Shown: piece after piece, positions 1 to 5,715 of the stretch
How positions within the stretch are numbered: the stretch's first letter is position 1
Layout of the letters: every line of letters starts with the position of its first letter
Assembly: GCF_026151655.1 (NCBI RefSeq)
Contig: NZ_JAMQPN010000017.1
Span: 1-6,502, forward strand
Length of the DNA stretch: 6,502 nucleotides
Source: Leptospira soteropolitanensis
GTDB taxonomy: Bacteria > Spirochaetota > Leptospiria > Leptospirales > Leptospiraceae
Reading direction: 5' to 3'
Notes under the pieces: generated by a model
Told to the model about the DNA's origin: nothing
Database searches by the model: none
Seen by the model: only the letters and a program-made list of their open reading frames with translations
Translations under genes and position numbers: made by a program

Positions 1-82
1 TCTCAATTAGTTTATTTTATTAATATGGGAGTTAAGAAACTATTTTTTTATTTTAAAATTAAGTTAGGAAAAGTTAAAAAAT

Positions 83-406
83 ATGCATTATCAATTTAAA
101 TTAATTGCGATTAAGCTAACAATATTTTTAGTTTCATCCTCAATTTTATTTCAACTTTATAATATTTATATTCAAAATTTCATTATCGATCACGGTGATA
201 AATCTAAAATTACAAATATTATACTTTTTGGATTGCTTTCGTTTACTTTTTCAAATTTAATAATAGCTTTATATACTTATTTAAAATTTGATTTAAAATT
301 TTCGAGTTCTTTATTTCTAATTTCAATCATTATGCCGATCCCATCTATTTATGCTTTTCTTATTCTAGTAAATTCGTATGTAATTAAACATATATTACTA
401 AAATAA
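83..406 (+). CDS. Small three-helix membrane protein, unknown function
   Basis: A 107-residue hydrophobic protein that I do not recognise. Three likely transmembrane segments are visible, at about residues 7-29, 45-67 and 76-101. Short polar stretches separate them, notably DHGDKSK around 36-42 and KFDLKF around 68-73. There is no cysteine and no catalytic-looking motif. The ATG at 83 follows an AGGAAA stretch at 66-71, which is a rather distant ribosome binding site. The second gene of the cassette starts 25 bases after the stop, so the two may be co-transcribed. Small membrane proteins of this kind are common in integron-type cassettes and sometimes pair with a soluble partner, but nothing here proves that. 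Strong AT bias inflates apparent hydrophobicity through Phe, Ile and Leu codons. The open frame is nevertheless long for such composition and is in the expected orientation. Confidence 0.6.
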   Translation: MHYQFKLIAIKLTIFLVSSSILFQLYNIYIQNFIIDHGDKSKITNIILFGLLSFTFSNLIIALYTYLKFDLKFSSSLFLISIIMPIPSIYAFLILVNSYVIKHILLK

Positions 407-431
407 GAAAAGAAAGTAAGCTCCAAACTTA

Positions 432-818
432 ATGATAAACAATAAATTACGACTAGAGCTACTCGTTATTAAAGAAAATGAAATCTATGAACTGGATGGA
501 TTGAAATTTTCTAATTCAATTTTTCTTAGGCCTATTATCGATGAACAGGACATACTTAATTATGAAGAATTTTTGGGTAGTGTTATAGTTTTAAATCAAC
601 TAGTGCAAAGCACAAATAATTCAGGTAAATATTTAATCTTTACCTGCGCTTGCGGAATTGCAGATGATTCTGGCTGGGAACTCGTTAACGTAACTAAAAC
701 TGAAGATTCATTATTTTGGAAATTTACAAGAAATAACCGCCAGTACTCATATAAATTTGAACTTAGTGAATATATTGATCAAATAAAATTAATCCAAAAA
801 AAAAATCGAAAATTATAA
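432..818 (+). CDS. Hypothetical soluble protein with a TCxCG motif
   Basis: A 128-residue protein with no signal peptide or membrane segment, probably cytoplasmic. The central stretch around residues 66-97 is the most family-like part. A beta-strand (KYLIF) leads into TCACGIADDSGW (71-82), followed by a predicted strand and an SLFWKF segment. I recall bacterial hypothetical proteins with an FTCxCGxxGC-type motif followed by a W-containing strand. Some of them sit near toxin or immunity genes, but this is memory-level resemblance and the second cysteine pair is absent. The C-terminus is Lys-rich (KKNRKL). No strong Shine-Dalgarno precedes the ATG at 432, so translation may be coupled to the membrane-protein gene 25 bases upstream. 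Function unknown. Confidence 0.65.
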   Translation: MINNKLRLELLVIKENEIYELDGLKFSNSIFLRPIIDEQDILNYEEFLGSVIVLNQLVQSTNNSGKYLIFTCACGIADDSGWELVNVTKTEDSLFWKFTRNNRQYSYKFELSEYIDQIKLIQKKNRKL

Positions 819-1098
819 ACTTCTATCGTTAGAACCATTAAGTATTATACTCCCAGAAAAATCATCAACATCTACAAATTAAATACTTTCCGACAATACC
901 AAATTTTCCAATAATAGAAATTAAAACTTTAACAATTACCTACAAATTATCAATTTAAATGTTCTTTGTAGATTAACTAAAAATATACGTAAACATAGAA
1001 TATGCTAATACTAATTTAAAAATTAAAGAAAAGTTTTATCAAATAAATTCTTTAATATACAATAATTCAAATAAAGTTTCAATTTTAAAATGCCACTA
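819..1098. other. AT-rich non-coding tail of cassette 1
   Basis: About 280 bases without a credible reading frame on either strand. The only structure I see is a weak inverted repeat, CTACAAA (940-946) with TTTGTAG (965-971), with an 18-base loop. The word CTACAAATTA recurs nearby around 873. There is no clear terminator. It could be a decayed gene, an untranslated region or a small RNA gene, and the sequence alone does not decide. Confidence 0.5.
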
Positions 1099-1102
1099 CG
1101 CA

Positions 1103-1259
1103 TAACAGCGACTAACCGCTTCACTTCGGGACTACGCCCTCGTTCGGTCTACGACACATAGGCTTTTGTCACTCCTCTTGCTTGCGCAAGCGTCGTGCCA
1201 ATCCCTAACGTCCCGTACGGGACTCAGGGCCAGCCTACGTCGGTTAGTCTAGTTCGTTA
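1103..1259 (+). repeat. Palindromic attC-like repeat S1
   Basis: 157 bp from TAAC to GTTA. Left arm GACTAACCG pairs with right arm CGGTTAGTC, set off from the boxes by AGC on the left and TAGTTC on the right. Inside, TAGGCT (1159-1164) pairs with AGCCTA (1232-1237), and two small hairpins (CTTGC...GCAAG and GTCCCG...CGGGAC) lie between them. The flanks do not match each other: the left box is CGCATAAC (from cassette 1) and the right is GTTAATTGC (from cassette 2). Only TAAC/GTTA pair across this copy. This resembles the R''-L''/L'-R' plan of an integron attC site, but is longer than usual and has one base off the GTTRRRY consensus. Confidence 0.85.
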
Positions 1260-1553
1260 ATTGCAATAGGTTAAATCATATAAAAAAAACGCGCGAAAAT
1301 TTTCTTTAGAAAGGGTTGAGGAATTAATATATTACTGCCTTTAAGTAGTGGAAACTCTCTTCAAATATACTTTTATCAAACTGTGATTTGCTAAAGAAGG
1401 TAATTTTCTCATTAAACGAAGAAAGAAGAGTTTTTAATTCGCTAGTTCCAATATAAATTTATAAGAAAAAAGATTCGGATCGAAAATTTTCGCGCTTGAT
1501 GAGATTTCCCTTTCGACTATTATCTTTTTCTGCAGAAACCTACTGCAATTAAC
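1256..1553 (+). mobile_element. Cassette 2, gene-less
   Basis: 298 bp bounded by GTTAATTGCAATAGGTT at the start and its near-exact inverse AACCTACTGCAATTAAC at the end. These 17 positions match except position 11 (A against C). I find no reading frame longer than about 25 codons on either strand with a usable start. The segment contains a separate 14-bp internal inverted repeat. It may carry a small RNA, a promoter or a decayed gene. Cassettes without open reading frames are known from chromosomal integrons. Confidence 0.75.
1291..1495. repeat. 14-bp inverted repeat inside gene-less cassette 2
   Basis: GCGCGAAAATTTTC at 1291-1304 is the exact reverse complement of GAAAATTTTCGCGC at 1482-1495, separated by 177 bases. 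Each arm also contains the palindrome GAAAATTTTC. The arms stand out because CG-rich ends are rare in this AT-rich segment. A transcript from either strand could close into one large hairpin, or the arms could be a pair of protein-binding sites. Confidence 0.6.
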
Positions 1554-1706
1554 ATCCGCTTACCGCTACGCTTCGGCACTCACGGCCTCGCTCGGTCTAC
1601 GACACATTCCTCTCCGTCACGATTTTTGCCTACGCAAATATCGCGCCGACGCTAACGCCTCCTGCTGAGGCTCAGCTACGAGGAACGTCGGTAAGCTTTT
1701 TCGTTA
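1550..1706 (+). repeat. Palindromic attC-like repeat S2, most divergent copy
   Basis: 157 bp, the same length as its relatives, but many internal bases differ. Arms GCTTACCG and CGGTAAGC still pair, and the inner stem is TTCCTC with GAGGAA. The hairpin that reads GTCCCG...CGGGAC in other copies is here GCCTC...GAGGC. The spacers are ATCC on the left and TTTTTC on the right. The substitutions preserve pairing, which argues that the folded shape matters more than the sequence. The left box is GCAATTAAC (cassette 2) and the right box GTTATGCG (cassette 3). Confidence 0.83.
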
Positions 1707-1852
1707 TGCGCAATTCAACAAACTCATATGGAAAATAAAATTAAATCTAATTGTCAGATTATGTTTTAAATAAATTTACATTTACAGTAGTAATCTTGAT
1801 TAAATTAAAATACGATCAAATAAGTTTAAAGGGAAATTAATAAAATTTGGGA

Positions 1853-2104
1853 ATGAAAAAATTTCTAATTTCAATCGTTTTATTCGGGCTTCTATCCAAA
1901 TGTAACATGCGCGAACAATGTAAAGCTTCTTCAGGTTATGAAAATTATGATGGTTGTGCAATATTTATAGGGTTTTATAATAACTTATCTGAAGAACGTA
2001 AGATAAGGGTTAACGTCGACGGAATTTTAGGAGCATGCCTATTGACGCACATTGAAATTGAGAGGTGCAATAAAGAATCCACTCGCTGGCCTCTACCTGA
2101 TTAG
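1853..2104 (+). CDS. Small Cys-rich putative lipoprotein
   Basis: 83 residues from the ATG at 1853. An in-frame TTG at 1847 would add two residues and is better placed relative to AGGGA at 1830-1834, so the start is uncertain. The N-terminus is a typical export signal: KK, then a hydrophobic run FLISIVLFGLL, then SKC at residues 15-17. A lipobox would normally have a small residue just before the Cys, so Lys16 is unusual; spirochaete lipoboxes are looser than those of E. coli. Four more cysteines follow (23, 35, 62, 72) and could form two disulfides outside the cytoplasm. The layout recalls small Cys-containing lipoproteins common in Leptospira, but I cannot assign a family. Alternatively it is a secreted or periplasmic protein. 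Function unknown. Confidence 0.6.
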   Translation: MKKFLISIVLFGLLSKCNMREQCKASSGYENYDGCAIFIGFYNNLSEERKIRVNVDGILGACLLTHIEIERCNKESTRWPLPD

Positions 2105-2273
2105 GTCTGCTTGAAGTGAGTAGAATCAATTCCGATACACGTCAATTATTCAATGCAAACAATCTTAGTTAATTAAAAAAAAAAAATTTAAACAATTTTG
2201 AACTGAAAAAAATTAATTTTCTAATACAAAAAAATTTAATTCACCACATAATATCATTTAAAATCTGGTAAAA

Positions 2274-2298
2274 AAAAATAGAACTCGGCTCTATTTTT
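2274..2298. terminator. Terminator-like hairpin after the lipoprotein gene
   Basis: AAAAATAGA (2274-2282) pairs with TCTATTTTT (2290-2298) around a 7-base loop. The stem is AT-rich but flanked by an A run on one side and ends in a T run on the other, so it could act in both directions. It lies 170 bases after the stop codon. Confidence 0.4.
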
Positions 2299-2372
2299 AG
2301 TAAATAACAGCAAAACATAAAAAAATTGAAATTTCTTTATGCTAGGGATTGTTCTAAGTGTTGAACTGCGCA

Positions 2373-2530
2373 TAACAGCGACTTACCGCTACGCTTCGGC
2401 ACAAGGCCTCGCTTGGCCTGCGGCAAATCCTCCTCCTGGCATTCGCCTTGCTTACGCAAGCTACATGCCAGTCCCTAACGTCCCGTTCCGGGACTCAGGG
2501 TCGGAGGACTTCGGTAAGTCTAGTTCGTTA
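2373..2530 (+). repeat. Palindromic attC-like repeat S3
   Basis: 158 bp. The arms GACTTACCG (2380-2388) and CGGTAAGTC (2512-2520) pair. The inner stem is TCCTCC (2428-2433) with GGAGGA (2503-2508). Hairpins CTTGC-TTAC-GCAAG (2447-2460) and GTCCCG-TTC-CGGGAC (2480-2494) lie within, plus a small GGC-ACAAG-GCC hairpin near the left arm. Both outer boxes are of the CGCATAAC/GTTATGCG type, so the outer stem also closes here. Confidence 0.85.
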
Positions 2531-3190
2531 TGCGAAATAAAAACAAATTAAATTTATGATAGATTTCATTTTTACAAACATTTTGATAAGCGCTGTTTTA
2601 TCAGTGATTGCTCCTTCGGAAAAACAAAAGGAAATTAGACATTTTAATTCATTACCTCAAAAAGAACAAAGAGAAATAAAGGAAACTGAAAAAAGGAAAA
2701 GAATTGAATTCGATACAAAATCAAATGTAAACCTTATCAAAAACTGCTTCGAGGATCCGATCTTTTGTTTTGAATATAAACCTTTGATTAATAGGATTAA
2801 GGAAAATATAAAAAATGAAGTCTTCGCTACTGAATTTAACAATTCATTTAATTCTAGTTTTAAAAATGTTAAATTTGGATGCTTTTGTCGTGAATCTTTT
2901 GATCCAGATATTTACCATGTGTGCCCTATTGAAAAATCTCAACTTGACTTAGCTTGCCAGAAGCGTCAAAAATGTCTATTTGAACAAAATCAAACTTGGA
3001 TAAACTCAAATTTAAAATGCGATTCAGAATTTGTTAACTATTTAGAAAAATTTAAGAAAGGAAAATATATTGACTACGACAAATTTGATAACGAATCTAT
3101 CGAACTATATAATTCACAAAAATTGACAAGTTTAATTAATATTAAACGTGAGATAACCAAATAATTGTGGCTGTTTTTACTTCGCATAAC
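2527..3190 (+). mobile_element. Cassette 4a (first copy)
   Basis: 664 bp with termini GTTATGCGAAATAAAAACA (start) and TGTTTTTACTTCGCATAAC (end), matching over 19 positions except position 11. The gene fills almost all of it: 25 bases follow the GTTA box before the ATG, and about 22 bases lie between the stop and the TAAC box. There is no room for an independent promoter, so expression would depend on read-through or on a promoter within the upstream repeat. Confidence 0.82.
2556..3164 (+). CDS. Exported or membrane-anchored Cys-rich protein, unknown function (copy 1)
   Basis: 202 residues, no family recognised. Residues 3-19 are hydrophobic (a short signal or anchor, FIFTNILISAVLSVIA). A strongly charged stretch follows (about 21-52, EKQKEI... 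ETEKRKR), which may be helical or a short coiled coil. The rest holds eight cysteines, at 64, 71, 109, 111, 123, 134, 140 and 155, including a CFC at 109-111. An even number of cysteines behind a signal-like N-terminus suggests disulfide bonding outside the cytoplasm. If the hydrophobic segment stays as an anchor, the charged part may face the periplasm. The ATG at 2556 has no visible Shine-Dalgarno; the leader is AAATAAAAACAAATTAAATTT. An identical gene lies 815 bases downstream. The open frame on the opposite strand inside this gene (2657-2842) is a shadow. Confidence 0.75.
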   Translation: MIDFIFTNILISAVLSVIAPSEKQKEIRHFNSLPQKEQREIKETEKRKRIEFDTKSNVNLIKNCFEDPIFCFEYKPLINRIKENIKNEVFATEFNNSFNSSFKNVKFGCFCRESFDPDIYHVCPIEKSQLDLACQKRQKCLFEQNQTWINSNLKCDSEFVNYLEKFKKGKYIDYDKFDNESIELYNSQKLTSLINIKREITK

Positions 3191-3345
3191 AGCAACTAGC
3201 CGCTTCACTTCGGGACTCGCGCCCTCGTTCGGTCTTCGCCACATAGGCTTTTGTCACTCCTCTTGCTTACGCAAGCGTCGTGCCAATCCCTAACGTCCCG
3301 TTCCGGGACTCAGGGCCAGCCTACGTCGGCTAGTCTAGTTCGTTA
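3187..3345 (+). repeat. Palindromic attC-like repeat S4
   Basis: 159 bp, of the same subtype as S1, with inner stem TAGGCT/AGCCTA. The arms are ACTAGCCG (3195-3202) and CGGCTAGT (3327-3334), an A-to-G / T-to-C compensatory change relative to S1. A3194 faces C3335, where most other copies have a G-C pair. S5 shares this A, and it belongs to the 678-bp duplicated unit. Confidence 0.85.
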
Positions 3346-4005
3346 TGCGAAATAAAAACAAATTAAATTTATGATAGATTTCATTTTTACAAACATTTTG
3401 ATAAGCGCTGTTTTATCAGTGATTGCTCCTTCGGAAAAACAAAAGGAAATTAGACATTTTAATTCATTACCTCAAAAAGAACAAAGAGAAATAAAGGAAA
3501 CTGAAAAAAGGAAAAGAATTGAATTCGATACAAAATCAAATGTAAACCTTATCAAAAACTGCTTCGAGGATCCGATCTTTTGTTTTGAATATAAACCTTT
3601 GATTAATAGGATTAAGGAAAATATAAAAAATGAAGTCTTCGCTACTGAATTTAACAATTCATTTAATTCTAGTTTTAAAAATGTTAAATTTGGATGCTTT
3701 TGTCGTGAATCTTTTGATCCAGATATTTACCATGTGTGCCCTATTGAAAAATCTCAACTTGACTTAGCTTGCCAGAAGCGTCAAAAATGTCTATTTGAAC
3801 AAAATCAAACTTGGATAAACTCAAATTTAAAATGCGATTCAGAATTTGTTAACTATTTAGAAAAATTTAAGAAAGGAAAATATATTGACTACGACAAATT
3901 TGATAACGAATCTATCGAACTATATAATTCACAAAAATTGACAAGTTTAATTAATATTAAACGTGAGATAACCAAATAATTGTGGCTGTTTTTACTTCGC
4001 ATAAC
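3342..4005 (+). mobile_element. Cassette 4b (second, identical copy)
   Basis: Same 664-bp gene segment and same terminal inverted repeats as the copy starting at 2527. It is followed by a different palindromic repeat (S5 instead of S4). If the mobile unit were gene plus its own attC, as in an ordinary integron cassette, the two copies should share the repeat too. Confidence 0.82.
3371..3979 (+). CDS. Exported or membrane-anchored Cys-rich protein, unknown function (copy 2)
   Basis: Residue-for-residue identical to the protein encoded at 2556-3164, with the same hydrophobic N-terminus, charged stretch and eight cysteines. There are no silent differences either, which means a very recent duplication, ongoing homogenisation, or an assembly error. 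It again lacks a visible ribosome binding site and sits 25 bases after the GTTA box. Two intact copies double the dose if they are expressed, but no promoter is visible for either. Confidence 0.75.
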   Translation: MIDFIFTNILISAVLSVIAPSEKQKEIRHFNSLPQKEQREIKETEKRKRIEFDTKSNVNLIKNCFEDPIFCFEYKPLINRIKENIKNEVFATEFNNSFNSSFKNVKFGCFCRESFDPDIYHVCPIEKSQLDLACQKRQKCLFEQNQTWINSNLKCDSEFVNYLEKFKKGKYIDYDKFDNESIELYNSQKLTSLINIKREITK

Positions 4006-4158
4006 AGCACCTTAACGCTTCGCTTCGGGACTTCGCCCTCGCTTGGGCTACGCCACATTCCCCTTCTGGCACTCGCTTGCATACGCAAGCTACGTGACCA
4101 GTCCCTAACGTCCCGTTGGGACTCAGGGTCGGGGAACGTCGTTAAGGCTAGTTCGTTA
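4002..4158 (+). repeat. Palindromic attC-like repeat S5
   Basis: 157 bp. Arms CCTTAACG (4010-4017) and CGTTAAGG (4140-4147) pair perfectly although the arm sequence differs from all other copies. The inner stem is TTCCCC with GGGGAA. The hairpin that is GTCCCG...CGGGAC elsewhere is shortened to GTCCC...GGGAC. A4009 faces C4148. The left box is CGCATAAC and the right box GTTAATTGC, so the outer flanks are hybrid. Confidence 0.85.
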
Positions 4159-4512
4159 ATTGCAATGTCCAAGAAAAAAGAATTTAAGATATTTTTGTTT
4201 CAAATTTTCGCTGAATATTTTTATTCAAGGCGTGTGAAAAGAGAAAAGAGAAAAAAGAAATGAGAAAAACGAAGAAATAAGAAAAGAAAAAATTGAAGAA
4301 TTTTATTAAAGCTTAGTTTCTTTTAGCGTCTTTCTCATTATTTACATTAACTTGCTATTTTCTAGCACAGCTCTGTTTTACCTTACTCTGTTTGGGATAT
4401 TCACGCGAAAATTAATTTAAGAAATTAAGAAGATCTAATTTTAAGAAAATAGATATAACTTCTTTACCTTCCTATACGAATTCTTTACTATTCATTGGAC
4501 ACTGCAATTAAC
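4155..4512 (+). mobile_element. Cassette 5, no convincing gene
   Basis: 358 bp bounded by GTTAATTGCAATGTCCAA and TTGGACACTGCAATTAAC, matching over 18 positions except position 11. The left third carries a purine-rich run (about 4236-4300, mostly A and G). The remainder (4300-4500) is AT-rich with no open frame of note on either strand. The only candidate coding sequence is a 32-codon frame starting inside the left terminal repeat. Confidence 0.75.
4165..4263 (+). CDS. Doubtful 32-residue basic peptide
   Basis: An ATG at 4165, within the cassette's left inverted repeat, opens 32 codons. The product has a short aromatic middle (IFLFQIFAEYFYS) and a very basic tail (RRVKREKRKKK). There is no ribosome binding site: the bases before the ATG are the GTTA box and the repeat. 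The same frame continues upstream through repeat S5 but is not plausible there. The basic tail may simply reflect the purine-rich tract. I list it only as the best candidate in an otherwise gene-less cassette. Confidence 0.12.
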   Translation: MSKKKEFKIFLFQIFAEYFYSRRVKREKRKKK

Positions 4513-4665
4513 AGCGACTAACCGCTTCGCTTCGGGACTTGCGCCCTCGCTTGGTCTGCGACACATAGGCTTCTGGCACTCCTCTTGCTTACGCAAGCGT
4601 CGTTCCAGTCCCTAACGTCCCGTCGGGACTCAGGGCCAGCCTACGTCGGTTAGTCTAGTTCGTTA
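4509..4665 (+). repeat. Palindromic attC-like repeat S6
   Basis: 157 bp, very close to S1 and S8: arms GACTAACCG/CGGTTAGTC, inner stem TAGGCT/AGCCTA. The second small hairpin is GTCCCG-TC-GGGAC, a shorter loop than in S3 or S4. The left box is GCAATTAAC (cassette 5) and the right box GTTATGCG (cassette 6). Confidence 0.85.
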
Positions 4666-4690
4666 TGCGAAATAATTTATAAAATATTTA

Positions 4691-4696
4691 AGAGGA
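4691..4696 (+). promoter_or_regulatory. Ribosome binding site of the beta-barrel gene
   Basis: AGAGGA lies 5 bases before a TTG (4702) and 11 before an ATG (4708), both in frame. Spacing favours TTG, codon preference favours ATG. The two options differ by two residues only. Confidence 0.5.
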
Positions 4697-4701
4697 AAAA
4701 T

Positions 4702-5463
4702 TTGAAAATGTTAAAAACATTAAAATATACTACATTAGTATTTATTGCCATAAATATGTTTACTTCTATATTATACGCAGAAGCTATAGCAGACAGCGAA
4801 TCCAATTTAGAGTTACTAAAAAGAAAACATCTTCATATTTATTATACGCCGTTTGCAACAACACAATATACAGAATACCCATTTAGAATTAGAAATGAGA
4901 ATAGCACTTTCTCTCTTCTATACGGATTTACAGAAAAATTTTATTTGGGTTTTACATATAGTAGAGGTGACAACCCAAAATTTAAAACACAAATAGATTT
5001 AAACTCCTCTCCAATCGGTTTTGGACTACAAGATATCACTAAAACAAGAGAAAGTGAATTTTTTGTCTTAAGATCTCAGTATTTTTTCTTCGGAAATTTC
5101 TATGGAAGTGCTAATTTAGGAATTGAAAAGGGGTATAAACAAGAAGATAAAAATTTTCGATCCTTTCAAGGCGTCAATACTACAGTAGAACCTTATTCGA
5201 AAACAACCACCTACTCTGACCGATTTTTTGGAACTGTTGGTCTTGGATATAGAAAAGAAGTTTTTGGACGATTATTAATTGGAATTGAATGTGAATATGG
5301 TATAATGAATTCTGGAAGAAGAAATCAACATTATACATTCAATCCTCAATTCTACAATGGATTACCTCCTAAATACATAATCGATAAATTCGTTATTACG
5401 AATGAAAGTAAACCTAATAGCGAGTTCTCATATATTTCACTTTATGCAGGAATCGCAATCTAA
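4702..5463 (+). CDS. Outer-membrane beta-barrel-like protein
   Basis: 253 residues from TTG (251 from the ATG at 4708). The N-terminus is a clear Sec signal: basic MLKTLKY, a hydrophobic core TTLVFIAINMFTSIL, then YA before Glu25 (ATG numbering), with cleavage likely after that Ala. The mature part has no long hydrophobic helix. It shows repeated amphipathic stretches of alternating polar and apolar residues with aromatic ends (for example FSLLYGFTEKFYLGFTYSRG, SEFFVLRSQYFFFGNFYGSA, FFGTVGLGYRKEVFGRLLIG, FSYISLYAGIAI). That pattern fits transmembrane beta-strands of a small outer-membrane barrel, and the protein ends on such a strand. There are hardly any cysteines. I cannot name a family or ligand. 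Acquired surface proteins are typical cassette cargo. A periplasmic beta-rich protein is the alternative. Confidence 0.68.
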   Translation: MKMLKTLKYTTLVFIAINMFTSILYAEAIADSESNLELLKRKHLHIYYTPFATTQYTEYPFRIRNENSTFSLLYGFTEKFYLGFTYSRGDNPKFKTQIDLNSSPIGFGLQDITKTRESEFFVLRSQYFFFGNFYGSANLGIEKGYKQEDKNFRSFQGVNTTVEPYSKTTTYSDRFFGTVGLGYRKEVFGRLLIGIECEYGIMNSGRRNQHYTFNPQFYNGLPPKYIIDKFVITNESKPNSEFSYISLYAGIAI

Positions 5464-5481
5464 TAAGTAAATTACTTCGCA

Positions 5482-5638
5482 TAACAGCGACTTACCGCTA
5501 CGCTTCGGGACAAGCCCTCGCTCGGCCTCCGGCAAATTCCCCTTCTGGCATTCGCCTTGCTTACGCAAGCTACATGCCAGTCCCTAACGTCCCGTTCCGG
5601 GACTCAGGGTCGGGGAACTTCGGTAAGTCTATTCGTTA
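5482..5638 (+). repeat. Palindromic attC-like repeat S7
   Basis: 157 bp. Arms GACTTACCG/CGGTAAGTC and inner stem TTCCCC/GGGGAA place it with S3 and S5. The right spacer is TATTC, one base shorter than the TAGTTC of most copies. The left box is CGCATAAC and the right box GTTATACG, a third box variant that belongs to cassette 7. Confidence 0.85.
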
Positions 5639-5677
5639 TACGACATCACCTAGAATTTTATTCAAAGTAAAAAATAA

Positions 5678-5690
5678 CTATTGACAATAG
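5678..5690. promoter_or_regulatory. Candidate higBA operator overlapping a -35-like TTGACA
   Basis: CTATTGACAATAG is a perfect 13-base palindrome around a central A, and it contains TTGACA (5681-5686). A further half-site CTATTG recurs at 5711-5716, ending on the first base of the higB start codon. HigA proteins repress their own promoter by binding such palindromes, so this is a plausible operator. No good -10 box follows at standard spacing, so the promoter itself is unproven. Confidence 0.4.
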
Positions 5691-5715
5691 TATCGCAATA
5701 CGTCAGCATTCTATT

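Larger units (their letters stand above)
1..1106 (+). mobile_element. Cassette 1, left end outside the window
   Basis: This gene segment ends in the TAAC box (1103-1106) that opens repeat S1. Its last 20 bases (1087-1106) read, on the opposite strand, GTTATGCGTAGTGGCATTTT. By the rule seen in the other cassettes, its start should lie upstream of position 1 and read about GTTATGCGTAATGGC. No such sequence occurs in 1-1086, so the cassette is cut by the window edge. It carries two genes and a long AT-rich tail, which makes it the largest cassette here. The boundary at 1106 is well supported. Membership of everything from position 1 is inferred from the absence of any other repeat. Confidence 0.6.
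1703..2376 (+). mobile_element. Cassette 3
   Basis: 674 bp with terminal inverted repeats GTTATGCGCAATTCAACA (start) and TGTTGAACTGCGCATAAC (end). These match over 18 positions except position 11 (A against C). The segment holds one small gene (putative lipoprotein), with about 146 bases ahead of it, enough for its own promoter, and about 250 bases of AT-rich sequence behind it that includes a terminator-like hairpin. Confidence 0.8.
2517..4009 (+). repeat. Perfect 678-bp direct repeat, period 815 bp
   Basis: Bases 2517-3194 reappear at 3332-4009 with no difference that I can find by reading both. Identity covers the whole 202-residue gene and both cassette ends. It stops inside the flanking palindromic repeats: on the left it reaches only the shared AGTCTAGTTCG, and on the right it ends with AGCA just after the TAAC box. 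The repeats beyond (S4 and S5) differ substantially. Confidence 0.95.
4662..5485 (+). mobile_element. Cassette 6
   Basis: 824 bp bounded by GTTATGCGAAATAATTTA and TAAATTACTTCGCATAAC, matching over 18 positions except position 11. One gene occupies nearly all of it, with about 36 bases ahead and 20 behind. No promoter fits inside the cassette. Confidence 0.8.

Noticed and set aside
1180..1200. tRNA-like or rRNA fragment in the GC-rich repeats
   Set aside because: The hairpin CTTGC...GCAAG and its neighbours do not form a tRNA cloverleaf with T-loop or acceptor motifs, and no rRNA signature is present.
2339..2551. 70-codon + strand reading frame starting before repeat S3
   Set aside because: Almost all of it lies inside the palindromic repeat. 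The GC-rich repeat stays open by chance, and its fold, not a protein, is what is conserved.
2657..2842. 61-codon - strand frames inside both copies of the 202-residue gene (also 3472-3657)
   Set aside because: They are antisense shadows of an A-rich charged coding stretch, which reads as Phe/Leu/Ser-rich on the other strand.
2517..4009. Cassette duplication by simple unequal crossover between neighbouring repeats
   Set aside because: The middle repeat S4 would then be part S5 and part S3. Its arms, inner stem and loops instead belong to the other subfamily and pair with each other.
3957..4172. 71-codon - strand reading frame over repeat S5
   Set aside because: It covers the palindrome and the end of the preceding gene. 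It has no ribosome binding site and is not maintained as a frame in the other repeats.
3982..4263. 93-codon + strand frame running from repeat S5 into cassette 5
   Set aside because: The first two thirds are repeat sequence. Only the last 32 codons lie in the cassette, and those are listed as a doubtful peptide.
4228..4263. Nuclear-localisation-like basic motif as sign of a functional peptide
   Set aside because: The Lys/Arg run is a direct consequence of the A/G-rich tract, and there is no translation signal.
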